DNA of 64,000 bases from Novosphingobium sp. Lineage in GTDB: Bacteria > Pseudomonadota > Alphaproteobacteria > Sphingomonadales > Sphingomonadaceae. A program made the position numbers and the translations under genes. The notes under the pieces are model-generated. The model made no database searches. It had not been told where the DNA came from and saw nothing but the letters and a program-made list of their open reading frames with translations. Of the stretch, positions 17,662 through 27,343 are shown one piece after another. The stretch's first letter is position 1. Every line of letters starts with the position of its first letter. The DNA lies in the NCBI GenBank assembly GCA_017744735.1, contig JAGIAR010000001.1, forward strand, positions 372,001 to 436,000. Direction: 5' to 3'.

Positions 17662-18234
17662 ATGAACGATCAGAACCTGCTGCGCCGCCTGCTCTCCGCG
17701 ACTTGCCTCGCTGCTGCTCTGGCATTGGCGTCCTGTGCTACACCGACACCTTACCAACCGCTATCGGCGTCCACTCCGCAGCGGTCGGGCGGCTACTCGG
17801 AGCAACAGCTCGAAACCGACAAGTGGCGGGTGACCTTCTCCGGCAACACGCTTACGGCGCGCGACACGGTCGAGCGGTATCTGCTCTATCGCGCGGCAGA
17901 ACTCACACTCGCGCAAGGCAACGACTGGTTCGAGATCGTCAACCGCTACATGGAACATGAAGTGCGCGACGAAGTGAGGCCGAACCCGTTCTACGATCCG
18001 AGCTGGGACTTCGGCGGATGGCGCCCCTACTACCATTACTACGCGCATGCATATGGCTGGCGGGATTGGTATCCCTACAGCGGGGAGCCTGCCTTCGATA
18101 CCCGTCGTGTCGAGCAGTTCGAGGCGCGCGCGGAAATCATCATGCGCAAGGGAACCAAGCCCGCCGGGGACGGAAATCTGTTCGAGGCTCGCGACGTGCT
18201 GGAAAAGCTCGGACCGGGAATTCTCCGCCGGTAG
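17662..18234 (+). CDS. Lipoprotein of the CC0125/CC1285 type
   Basis: Protein of 190 residues with a lipoprotein signal: basic N-terminus, hydrophobic helix and lipobox ALASC near residue 25, so it is probably anchored in the cell envelope. The mature part has a conserved block (ERYLLYRAAELTLAQGNDWFEI) and an aromatic stretch (WRPYYHYYAHAYGW). It resembles the alphaproteobacterial CC0125/CC1285 family of unknown function. The ATG at 17662 is preceded by GAGGAG; the long track ORF upstream is spurious. Confidence 0.85.
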   Translation: MNDQNLLRRLLSATCLAAALALASCATPTPYQPLSASTPQRSGGYSEQQLETDKWRVTFSGNTLTARDTVERYLLYRAAELTLAQGNDWFEIVNRYMEHEVRDEVRPNPFYDPSWDFGGWRPYYHYYAHAYGWRDWYPYSGEPAFDTRRVEQFEARAEIIMRKGTKPAGDGNLFEARDVLEKLGPGILRR

Positions 18235-18243
18235 GCATCCGCA

Positions 18244-18696
18244 TCAATCCACCGCGGGATCGTGATCGGCGATCGTGCAGGCGATGTCGTCCCATTCGCG
18301 CCGGACCACATCCTTGCCGATCTCCGCTACGATAGCGTCACGCGTATTCCGCCCCCAATGACGGCGCAGATAACCGAGCATGCGTGGTGGGGCCAAAACG
18401 ACGATGTCGGCCTTCCCGCTCGTCGCAACGCGCTCAAGCCTGTCGGCGGCCTTGATCGCGAAGCCTTCCTCGGCCCGCTCGTGCCAATCGGTTTCCTCGT
18501 AGGCGCTCCTGCGCTGCCCCCCGCTTGAGAATACGCGTCCAGGCGCATCGCTTCCCATCTCATGAGTCGATGGGTGATCGATCCGATCATGGCTCAGCGT
18601 GTCGAGTATGATGAAGCGCTCATCTCCTTCGTTTCGGAACAGCAGCATCTTGCTGCCATCTACCGCCATGACGAGCGTTCCATGGGCTATCTTCAT
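18244..18696 (-). CDS. Host attachment protein (AtsE-like family)
   Basis: Protein of 150 residues similar to the family annotated as required for attachment to host cells, first described from Agrobacterium. Features are the start KIAHGTLVMAVDGSKMLLFRN, the central segment FAIKAADRLERVATSGKADI and VVLAPPRMLGYLRRHW. It is soluble, with no signal peptide. Homologues are widespread in free-living alphaproteobacteria, often beside stress genes as here, so the attachment name may not describe its role. Confidence 0.8.
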   Translation of the reverse strand: MKIAHGTLVMAVDGSKMLLFRNEGDERFIILDTLSHDRIDHPSTHEMGSDAPGRVFSSGGQRRSAYEETDWHERAEEGFAIKAADRLERVATSGKADIVVLAPPRMLGYLRRHWGRNTRDAIVAEIGKDVVRREWDDIACTIADHDPAVD

Positions 18697-18741
18697 GTGA
18701 CCGTCTCCCCGGCTTCAGATACAATCGAGGTTCGTGCAAAA

Positions 18742-18773
18742 GGGCCATTCCGGCGGGTGACACGGAATGGCCC
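18742..18773 (-). terminator. Predicted intrinsic terminator after hsp20
   Basis: A perfect 10-bp inverted repeat, GGGCCATTCC and GGAATGGCCC, with a 12-nt loop. On the minus strand it is followed at once by TTTT. It lies 95 nt beyond the hsp20 stop and before the host-attachment gene, so it probably ends hsp20 transcripts. Confidence 0.7.
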
Positions 18774-18867
18774 CGGCAGGTGGAAGACGGGTCGGAGCTT
18801 CCGCCTGGTGTCGCCATCCGTCGAGTGCGCGGGGACGGGGCCCCCGACGGCTGACGACGATCTGACA

Positions 18868-19377
18868 TCAGTCCTTCTTGGCGTGCCTGATCTCGATCTT
18901 GCGCCGCGCCGGTACTGCTTTCTTGTCGCGCGGAACGACGATCTTCAACACGCCGTCGGATGCCTTTGCATGAATATCGTCGAGCTGGGCGTCGGCCGGA
19001 AGCGAAATACGGCGTTCGAAGGCCCCGTAGCTGCGTTCCGAGCGCGTGTAATTGCGCTCCTTCTCTTCGCGCTCCTCCGTCTTCTCCCCCTTGATCACCA
19101 GCAGGCCCTTTTCTGCCTCGACCTCGATCTTGTCGGCGGGAATGCCGGGAACCTCCACCGTGACCTTGTAAGCCTTGTCCGTTTCGGTCATCTCGACCGC
19201 CGGAGAAGGCAGTGAGGCTGCGAGCCGGGAACCGAAATCGACGACCGGCCACCGCACCGGAAAATCGTCGAACACGCGATCGACTTCGGTTCGAAGCTGC
19301 GAGAGCGGCTCGAGAAACTGTTCGAAGATGCCGAGTTCCTGCTTGGGCTTTGTGGGAGCCAGTGCCTGGTCTGTCAT
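18868..19377 (-). CDS. Small heat-shock protein, Hsp20 family
   Basis: Alpha-crystallin-type chaperone of 169 residues that would hold unfolding proteins in the cytoplasm. An N-terminal arm (about 1-60) is followed by the crystallin domain with KVTVEVPGIPADKIEVEAEKG, then SYGAFERRISLP and the terminal GVLKIVVPR. The start is the ATG at 19377 with AGGAAGGAG upstream; the track start 31 codons earlier is unlikely. A TCCGTAA/TTACGGA motif lies about 75 bp upstream. A terminator follows. Confidence 0.93.
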   Translation of the reverse strand: MTDQALAPTKPKQELGIFEQFLEPLSQLRTEVDRVFDDFPVRWPVVDFGSRLAASLPSPAVEMTETDKAYKVTVEVPGIPADKIEVEAEKGLLVIKGEKTEEREEKERNYTRSERSYGAFERRISLPADAQLDDIHAKASDGVLKIVVPRDKKAVPARRKIEIRHAKKD

Positions 19378-19443
19378 GGGCTTTCTCCTTCCTGTCTGAT
19401 GTGTAGTTCGCAAATTGGCCGCCGGCGGAGCGCACTTGGATAG

Positions 19444-19457
19444 GGAAACATCCGTAA
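19444..19457 (-). promoter_or_regulatory. TTACGGATGTTTCCC motif upstream of hsp20 (candidate FixJ site)
   Basis: The minus strand reads TTACGGATGTTTCCC about 67-80 nt before the hsp20 start. From memory, the Sinorhizobium fixK FixJ box has a GTAAGTAGTTTCCC-like sequence, which this resembles. It overlaps the 3' end region of the preceding GNAT gene rather than coding sequence essential to it. Confidence 0.4.
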
Positions 19458-19466
19458 GCAGCGCGG

Positions 19467-20060
19467 TCAAAACACGCGCTGCGCCAGCATCAGGGTGTGA
19501 TCGTCGGCAAAGGTGTTGACCGTAAAACCCATCTCGCGTTCGAGTTGGAGCGCATCGGCCTGGCTCGCGCTCTGAAGCGATTGCAGGCGCGCGATGCCCA
19601 TCGCCTCGGCGTAGCGCGCCGCGAGACTCAGCAAAGCCCAGCTGATGCCCTTGCCCTTGGCATCCGGCCGGGTCGCCAGCGCGAACTCCGCAGTTTCGAA
19701 TTCGCGATCCGCCACCAGCATGGCCGTTGCGAGAATCTCGCCGGTTTCGATCTCGATCGCGAGGAAATCGATGCTGTGGTCGTCCGTGTCGCGAAGCATT
19801 GCCTCAAGCCGGTCCTCGTCGATCTTGCGCAGACCGGAGAGGAAGCGGAAATAAAGGTCTTCTTCCGTCAGCCGAGCGAAAAACCGCTCCAGAGCGGCGC
19901 GATCGCCCGAGCGAGCCGGCCGGACGAAAATCTTCAGGCCCGAGCTGGTGGTGATCGGACCGCCCCAGCGCTCATTCGCTTCGCGGTTGGAGAAGCGGCG
20001 CAACGGGCGCACGCCCATCGCGGCAAGCGTGGCTGTTGCACGGGGTGCGGACTCGACCAT
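19467..20060 (-). CDS. GNAT-family N-acetyltransferase
   Basis: Protein of 197 residues with a GNAT domain (about 45-185). It resembles the acetyltransferase domain of Pat-type protein acetyltransferases: IFVRPARSGDRAALERFFARL, then the acetyl-CoA loop RPDAKGKGISWALLSLAARYA. There is no linked nucleotide-binding domain. The start is the ATG at 20060, preceded by AGGAG; the track start 12 codons upstream is less likely. It is divergent from fixL with TCCGTAA motifs between. The substrate is unknown; a protein lysine is possible. Confidence 0.82.
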   Translation of the reverse strand: MVESAPRATATLAAMGVRPLRRFSNREANERWGGPITTSSGLKIFVRPARSGDRAALERFFARLTEEDLYFRFLSGLRKIDEDRLEAMLRDTDDHSIDFLAIEIETGEILATAMLVADREFETAEFALATRPDAKGKGISWALLSLAARYAEAMGIARLQSLQSASQADALQLEREMGFTVNTFADDHTLMLAQRVF

Positions 20061-20113
20061 CGGAATCTCCTGCTTGATGGCCAATTCTGATCCCAAGGCA
20101 CGCTTCTCGACGA

Positions 20114-20130
20114 TCCGTAAACCTCCGTAA
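20114..20130. promoter_or_regulatory. Tandem TCCGTAA motifs between GNAT gene and fixL
   Basis: TCCGTAA occurs at 20114 and 20124, exactly 10 bp apart (one helical turn), about 55-70 bp from the GNAT start and 74-90 bp from the fixL start. This spacing suits a dimeric activator such as FixJ. The target could be either gene or both. Confidence 0.45.
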
Positions 20131-20203
20131 GTCTTCGCCGCTTCGCCGCCTTTACAAGACCGAGCCTGGTTTCGTATTTCGAGCGAAGGACATTTTAAGC
20201 GGA

Positions 20204-21364
20204 ATGAGTATGAGTACTCCGGCCTCGCGCGCGCGCAGTATGCTGGCGGCCTTTGGCGGCGTGGAGGATCTCCATGCGCTGATCGACACCGTTCCGGACG
20301 CGATGGTGGTAATCGATGCGGCCGGTTCGATCATGTCGTTCAGCCGGGGTGCCGAACGCATGTTCGGCTATGTCGAGGATGAAGTTCTGGGCGAAAACGT
20401 CAGCATGTTGATGCCCTCGCCCGATCGTGAAAAGCACGACTCCTATCTGCACCATTATTTCGAAACCGGCGAGAAGCGGATCATCGGCATCGGGCGCGTT
20501 ACCACGGCCCGCCGCCGCGACGGATCGACCTTCCCGATCGATCTTGCGGTGGGCGAAGTGCTGCTTCGAGAGGCGCAGGTTTTCGCAGGGTTCATTCGGG
20601 ATTTGACCGAGAGCCACGAGACCGAGCGGCTATTGCACAATCTCCAGGGAGAATTGGCGCACGCATCGCGCATCACCTCGATGGGCACGCTCGCGACCTC
20701 GATCGCGCATGAGCTCAATCAGCCCCTCACAGCCGTAACCAACTATGTCCAGACCGCGCGAGACCTTCTGGCGGAGCTCACGCCGGAGAACGTCGACCTG
20801 GTGCGCGAAGCGCTCGAAGAGACGGCGACCGAGGCCCTGCGCGCGGGCCAGATCGTCCACCGGCTGCGCGATTTCGTTTCGCGTGGAGAAACCACCCGCG
20901 AGATCGTCAGCCTGCAGCGGATGGTGACGGAAACGACCGCGCTTGCGCTGCTCGACGTCAAGGTTCGCAACACGAATTTCATCACTCGGCTGGATCCCTT
21001 GTGCGATGCGGTGTTGGTCGACCCGGTACAGGTCCAGCAAGTCCTGCTCAATCTGATGCGCAACGCCTTCGACGCCATGGCGGACACACCGGTAAAGCAA
21101 TTGACCATCATCTCCGCGCCCGACGGCAATGGAATGATACGCGTCACTGTATCCGACCGTGGACCGGGCATCTCCCCCGAAGTCGCGAAACGGTTGTTCC
21201 AGCCATTTGTGAGCACGAAGGACAGCGGCATGGGTCTCGGACTTTCGATCTGTCACACCATCGTGACCTCGCACGGCGGAAAAATCTGGGCCGAACCGGC
21301 CGAAGCCGGCGGAACCACCTTTCACTTCACTGTGATGTCGGCAGCTTCCGAGGGGCAGGTATGA
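20204..21364 (+). CDS. fixL: FixL-like heme-PAS oxygen-sensing histidine kinase
   Basis: Soluble sensor kinase of 386 residues. The PAS domain (about 25-140) keeps both key FixL residues: His78 in REKHDSYLHHY, equivalent to heme ligand His200 of Bradyrhizobium FixL, and Arg98 in IIGIGR, equivalent to Arg220, exactly 20 residues apart. It should therefore bind heme and sense O2. The HisKA box is MGTLATSIAHELNQPLTAV (His169), followed by an HATPase with DRGPGISPE and GMGLGLSI. No membrane segment is seen. It overlaps fixJ by 4 nt. No nitrogen-fixation genes are in view, so it probably controls low-oxygen or stress genes. Confidence 0.9.
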   Translation: MSMSTPASRARSMLAAFGGVEDLHALIDTVPDAMVVIDAAGSIMSFSRGAERMFGYVEDEVLGENVSMLMPSPDREKHDSYLHHYFETGEKRIIGIGRVTTARRRDGSTFPIDLAVGEVLLREAQVFAGFIRDLTESHETERLLHNLQGELAHASRITSMGTLATSIAHELNQPLTAVTNYVQTARDLLAELTPENVDLVREALEETATEALRAGQIVHRLRDFVSRGETTREIVSLQRMVTETTALALLDVKVRNTNFITRLDPLCDAVLVDPVQVQQVLLNLMRNAFDAMADTPVKQLTIISAPDGNGMIRVTVSDRGPGISPEVAKRLFQPFVSTKDSGMGLGLSICHTIVTSHGGKIWAEPAEAGGTTFHFTVMSAASEGQV

Positions 21365-21975
21365 GCGATTTTCCGGTTTATCTCATCGACGACGACGATT
21401 CGGTCCGCCGCTCGATCGGCTTCATGCTCAAGACCTCGGGTTTGAAGGTCGAGGCCTTCCCCAATGGTGTGGAGTTCCTCAAGGCGGTTCGCAACCTGGA
21501 TCCCGGCGTGATCCTGCTCGACATCCGCATGCCGGACATGGACGGTCTCGAAATCCAGGCCGAACTCAACGGCCGCGGGATTTCGCTGCCGGTGATCGTG
21601 ATGACGGGCCATGGCGATGTCGAAGTCGCGGTGCGTGCGATGAAAGGCGGTGCGCTCGATTTCATAGAGAAGCCTTTCGACAAGGCTGTGCTGCTGGAAT
21701 CGCTGGCGGAGGGTTTTTCCCGACTGGAGCACAGCGGAAAACTGAGCGGTCGGCGCGAAGAAGCGCAGAGGCGGCTCAACGGCCTGACCCCACGCGAACG
21801 CGATGTACTCGCTGGTCTCGCCGTCGGCTATCCGAACAAGACGATCGGCTATGATCTCGGCATCAGTGCGCGCACGGTCGAGATTCATCGGGCCAACCTC
21901 ATGAAAAAACTTGAGGTGACCAATATTTCCGATCTGCTGAGGATCGCTTTCGCCGCAGGCCTCGGCGAAGCCTGA
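21361..21975 (+). CDS. fixJ: FixJ-like response regulator
   Basis: Two-domain regulator of 204 residues. The receiver (1-125) has the acidic cluster IDDDDSVRRS, the phospho-acceptor in ILLDIRMPDMDG, and a lysine in FIEKPFDKA. The LuxR-type HTH (about 138-200) reads LTPRERDVLAGLAVGYPNKTIG and RTVEIHRANLMKKL. The start is the ATG at 21361 overlapping the fixL stop; the longer track ORF is spurious. Partner of the adjacent FixL and the likely reader of the nearby TTACGGA motifs. Confidence 0.92.
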   Translation: MSDFPVYLIDDDDSVRRSIGFMLKTSGLKVEAFPNGVEFLKAVRNLDPGVILLDIRMPDMDGLEIQAELNGRGISLPVIVMTGHGDVEVAVRAMKGGALDFIEKPFDKAVLLESLAEGFSRLEHSGKLSGRREEAQRRLNGLTPRERDVLAGLAVGYPNKTIGYDLGISARTVEIHRANLMKKLEVTNISDLLRIAFAAGLGEA

Positions 21976-21978
21976 GCC

Positions 21979-22338
21979 TTAATCGGCGCGCAGCGAAACC
22001 ACGCGGAAAGGGAGATTTTTCCCTTCTGGCGTGGTGAGCGCGACTGTTTCACCCAGCCTGATCTTCAAATTGTCCAGGTGATAACGGAATTCCATTCCAT
22101 CATCCGGGAAAGCAATGAACCATCCAGCGGAATTGAGCCGTATCACACCCGTCCCATCGGGTTCGTTCTGCCAGAAACGGCGCGCAAAAGCGGCGCCCGG
22201 ATGGGCCGAACGCTCGTTCTCGTCGATCGAACCGTCGATTTTGATCGGAAGTCGGAGCAGGAACGCGCGTGCAGGCGAGCCATTCGGAAAGTCCTCCGTC
22301 GGCGCCAGCTCAAGCTTCACCAGATACCATTGCGCCAA
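21979..22338 (-). CDS. Conserved small protein, paralog of the 23313-23711 gene
   Basis: Soluble protein of 119 residues, unrecognised family. It shares an organised pattern with the product of 23313-23711: a start like WYLVKLELAPTEDFPNGSP, a middle ending in a W-x-x-EPD turn, and a terminal block LPFRVVSL. The two genes flank uspA, one upstream on the opposite strand and one downstream. Two TACGGA-type motifs lie between this gene and uspA, so it may be FixJ-controlled. It converges with fixJ, ending 4 nt after it. Function unknown. Confidence 0.75.
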   Translation of the reverse strand: MAQWYLVKLELAPTEDFPNGSPARAFLLRLPIKIDGSIDENERSAHPGAAFARRFWQNEPDGTGVIRLNSAGWFIAFPDDGMEFRYHLDNLKIRLGETVALTTPEGKNLPFRVVSLRAD

Positions 22339-22403
22339 CGGCCGCCTCCGAGACTCAGAGCTAACTCCCTGATCTCCTTGAGCATCACGACATATAGGGA
22401 AAC

Positions 22404-22434
22404 CTACGGAGGCGACCTCAGGATAGTTCCGTAA
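22404..22434. promoter_or_regulatory. CTACGGA and TCCGTAA motifs between divergent genes
   Basis: GGGAAACCTACGGAGG (core at 22404) and TTCCGTAA (core at 22428) face each other between the small-protein gene (minus) and uspA (plus), 61-90 bp from each start. They match the recurring core of this block. Confidence 0.45.
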
Positions 22435-22494
22435 TTACCGCGCAGACCGGCGCGCTAGGCTGAACGCTCGAAAATCTGACAGGGAAGCTCGGCC

Positions 22495-23298
22495 ATGCGC
22501 TCCATTGTGCTCCATATCCACGACGACGAATCCTTCGAAGCGCGATTCCAGACCGCGCTCGATATATCCAAGGCTTTCGACGGCCATATCGATTGCGTGC
22601 AGCCGATCCCGGTAGACGTCACGATCGACCTCTACGGATCGGGCAGCGCAGAAATGGTGCCGATCCTTCGCGATAGTGCCGACACGTTTCAGCGTCTCGT
22701 CGAAACCCGCCTGAACGCGGAGGGGGTCGCCTGGACTTGGGCACAGGATTTCGATGCGACTGGTCATATGCTGCTTGCGCATGCGGCCCTCGCCGATCTG
22801 GCCATACTCGGAAGTTCGGACCCCGTCGTCGGCAGGAGTGTATCGAGCATTGCCGGCCAGTTGGCGATCCATTCCCGAACGCCCGTCCTGGCAGTCCCCG
22901 CGACCGTCCGCAGCTTCGATGTCTCGTCCCCGGCACTTGTGGCATGGAACGGCTCGGTAGAATCGTCGCACGCCTTGCGCGCAGCCGTGCCTCTGCTGCA
23001 GCGCTCGAGTTCGGTCCACATCGCAACCGTTGAAGAGCGACACGACGCAGGCGCTTACGAACTGTCGGCCATCGCAGCCGCCGAGTTTCTCTCGCGCCAC
23101 GGGATCGAGTGCGAGATCGTTGCAATCCCGCGCCGAAGCGGATCGGCCGAAACGCTCCGCCATGCAGCCGAGATGCGGCAGGCGGGCTATATCGTCATGG
23201 GCGCCTACGGGCACACACGTTTCCGCGAGACGGTGTTCGGCGGAGTGACGCGCGACCTGCTGGCGCATTCGGCGATCCCGCTGTTTCTCTGCCATTGA
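22495..23298 (+). CDS. Universal stress protein, UspA family
   Basis: Protein of 267 residues composed of two Usp-like halves. The C-terminal half carries the nucleotide-loop-like motif GAYGHTRFRETVFGGVTRDLL, typical of UspA proteins in alphaproteobacteria. No signal or membrane segment. The ATG at 22495 follows GGGAAGCTCGGCC. Usp proteins commonly respond to starvation, oxygen limitation or redox stress; here the gene is preceded by candidate FixJ sites. Confidence 0.9.
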   Translation: MRSIVLHIHDDESFEARFQTALDISKAFDGHIDCVQPIPVDVTIDLYGSGSAEMVPILRDSADTFQRLVETRLNAEGVAWTWAQDFDATGHMLLAHAALADLAILGSSDPVVGRSVSSIAGQLAIHSRTPVLAVPATVRSFDVSSPALVAWNGSVESSHALRAAVPLLQRSSSVHIATVEERHDAGAYELSAIAAAEFLSRHGIECEIVAIPRRSGSAETLRHAAEMRQAGYIVMGAYGHTRFRETVFGGVTRDLLAHSAIPLFLCH

Positions 23299-23312
23299 GT
23301 TCGTGCATGGCC

Positions 23313-23711
23313 CTATGGGCCGATTCCTTCCTGCACGATCGCTCCGTCGGGATGGAGCCCCACGACGCGAAACGGAAGCCGCTCCCCGTCGGTCTCGGTC
23401 AAGGTGACATAATCGCCGAGCGCGATGGGATGGGTTTCGAGGTGATAGACGGCCTCGTCATCGTCATCCCCCAATGCGTAGGAAAAAGCCCAACCGTTCG
23501 GCTTGCGCACGACATACCCCTTCTGATCCGGCTCGCCCGGCCAGGTTCGGCGCACGGTGGCAAGGTGCGGATGGAAGGTAACCGCAGCTTCATTGATCAA
23601 ACCCTTCTCGTTTAACGGAAGGCGCAGCAGATATGCGTGATCCGGCGATCCTTCGGGAAATTCCGGCGTGCGTGCCAGCTCAAGGCGGATGATCTTCCAT
23701 TGAATTTCCAT
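23313..23711 (-). CDS. Conserved small protein, paralog of the 21979-22338 gene
   Basis: Protein of 132 residues, unrecognised family. It starts EIQWKIIRLELARTPEFPEG and ends with LPFRVVGLHPDGAIVQEG, both matching the paralog across uspA. It is about 13 residues longer, mostly at the C-terminus. The start is the ATG at 23711 with AGGAACC upstream; the 286-codon track ORF continues upstream without support. It converges with uspA at a 14-nt gap. Confidence 0.75.
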   Translation of the reverse strand: MEIQWKIIRLELARTPEFPEGSPDHAYLLRLPLNEKGLINEAAVTFHPHLATVRRTWPGEPDQKGYVVRKPNGWAFSYALGDDDDEAVYHLETHPIALGDYVTLTETDGERLPFRVVGLHPDGAIVQEGIGP

Positions 23712-24046
23712 CGGATCGGTTCCTTTGTCCGCGAAGGGTGATGGGCATCCATAACCAGGCTTCTTCGCACGCCCACGAGCGACGTCCACGAGCAAGCCCT
23801 TGCCCACAACGGTCTGGGCGCGAAGTTGGGATGTCTGCTCAAGCCATTGCCTGGCGTGGCCGGGACGCGATGGCGGCACGCCGGGGACGACTCGATCCCG
23901 TGCTCGAACCGGCGGAGGTTGGTCCGGATCGCTTCCCGACCGGGCGCCTCCCCCGGAGAGGCGCCGATCGACAGAAGCCGCCGTGGCTAAAGGAACGCTT
24001 CCGGCAGATCGCGCGGCTGCGATGCAACAGGCATGGCAGTCGACCG
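23712..24046. other. Gene-poor stretch, nothing recognised
   Basis: Open frames cross this stretch on both strands, but their composition (Arg/Pro/Gly-rich) looks like GC-biased noise. I see no recognisable domain, motif or RNA structure. Confidence 0.4.
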
Positions 24047-24241
24047 TCAATCGATCGGCATGGGAACATCGAGCAACCGCATTCCGGCATAGTCCGGCTC
24101 GAAATAGGGAGCCAGGGGAACCCAGAACCATTCCAGCGCGGCATCGGCCGCGTCGAACCACGCCTCGCTCCACAAGGCCGCGCTCACCGCGCAGAGGGCA
24201 ATGAGGGGATGGAATGCCAGTTCCGGTTCGGGTTCGGTCAT
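24047..24241 (-). CDS. Small acidic protein of unknown function
   Basis: Protein of 64 residues (start MTEPEPELAFHPLIALC) with a hydrophobic, Trp-rich middle (AALWSEAWFDAADAALEWFW) that may be one membrane-associated helix. The ATG at 24241 has GGAGGG-like bases upstream; the longer track ORF is not supported. A CATTACGCAAATCACCGGA sequence, close to the motif at 17532, lies 33-51 bp upstream. Family unknown. Confidence 0.55.
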   Translation of the reverse strand: MTEPEPELAFHPLIALCAVSAALWSEAWFDAADAALEWFWVPLAPYFEPDYAGMRLLDVPMPID

Positions 24242-24273
24242 GGAGGGAGCGTAAGCGGAGCCGCGCTGATCTC

Positions 24274-24292
24274 CATTACGCAAATCACCGGA
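24274..24292. promoter_or_regulatory. CATTACGCAAATCACCGGA motif, variant of the block motif
   Basis: Closely matches CATTACGGAAATACCCGGA at 17532-17550 and lies upstream of the small gene at 24047-24241. One base of the TTACGGA core differs (TTACGCA). Confidence 0.3.
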
Positions 24293-24454
24293 TACGCGCG
24301 GCCGCTCACCGGGCGCAACGTGGCGGACATTGCGATCACCGAGCTCGCGGTGTTCCAGCGGCCCGATCGCGTCAGCTCGCCCCATCTGGTCGACCTTGCG
24401 CCCTGGAAATGACGGCGGAAACGATCCGGTCACCGTCGTAACGACGAAACGCAC

Positions 24455-24626
24455 GGAGCCGGACTATGATCCGCCACTCAGCCAGGGCGGCTGAGTGGCG
24501 GATCTTATAGGTCTGGCGATCGACGAGATGGCGTTCCTGGCCGAAGTGATCGTGGACATTGGCATGGACCGACGCGAATTTCTGTAACAACTTCATTCGC
24601 TGGAATCTCAGCCGAGAGCTCGTCAA
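24455..24626 (-). mobile_element. IS6-family transposase C-terminal fragment (relic B)
   Basis: The minus strand reads SSRLRFQRMKLLQKFASVHA, then HDHFGQERHLVDRQTYK and SAALAEWR, the C-terminal signature of IS6-family transposases. No DDE catalytic part and no clear outer end remain. A 16-bp perfect inverted repeat (24468-24504, GATCCGCCACTCAGCC, 5-nt loop) lies inside the coding part and should not be taken for a terminator. Confidence 0.75.
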
Positions 24627-24659
24627 CTGCGTTTCGAGCTCCGGGTCGCCCGATGAAAT

Positions 24660-26876
<2,217 letters not shown>

Positions 26877-26910
26877 GGATGGTTCTCGCTGCCAGGAGGG
26901 ATGGGATTGG

Positions 26911-26927
26911 CCCGGCTTCGAGCCGGG
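26911..26927. other. Short perfect hairpin in the katE leader
   Basis: CCCGGCT and AGCCGGG separated by TCG form a tight 7-bp hairpin 35-51 nt before the katE GTG. It could affect translation or be the end of an upstream transcript; no U-run follows. Confidence 0.3.
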
Positions 26928-26991
26928 GATGAAGAGGGAACCTGCGGCGCGGATCGAAGTTGCACGAAATCCGGTCTGCTTAACCTGGGTT

Positions 26992-27177
26992 ATGACGAAT
27001 TTTCCCGCGGCCCGGCGGGGCGCGGACGCGGCGGTCGTGCGAGTAAACCTCGACGTGCCCGAGATGGACATCGTGCTGGTCGAGATCGCGAGTGCAGTCC
27101 GTCACGCCTGTGGGGTGCGGTTGCGGAGCTTCCCGATCCAGCGGGACAAGCTCCTGGCTGAGCTGCCGGAGGTCTGA
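26992..27177 (+). pseudogene. Remnant of a molybdenum hydroxylase large subunit (C-terminus)
   Basis: A 61-codon frame whose tail ([24 protein letters not shown]) matches the usual end of xanthine-dehydrogenase/PaoC-type subunits (IANAVxHAxGxRxRxLPIxxxKLL). The preceding [10 protein letters not shown] also fits, but the conserved glycine-rich segment between these two blocks is missing. The rest of the subunit is absent. Most likely a decayed 3' end left by a deletion. Confidence 0.5.
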
Positions 27178-27343
27178 CCTGCAGGAGAGAAGGGGTTTTC
27201 CTGTTTTCACGCAGAGACGCGGGGGGGGGGGCGGAAATTAGGCCCCCAAGGAGACCAAGCCGGCGGATGGCTCCGTCAATTTGTGTGCTGGCGTCCGACC
27301 CTGGTTCTGCCTTATGCGGGGTGCTCGGCTGCGAGGGTCACGG

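Noticed and set aside
24468-24504. Perfect 16-bp hairpin as a transcription terminator
   Set aside because: It lies inside the transposase C-terminal coding of relic B and is not followed by a U-run; more likely a coding coincidence of the IS.
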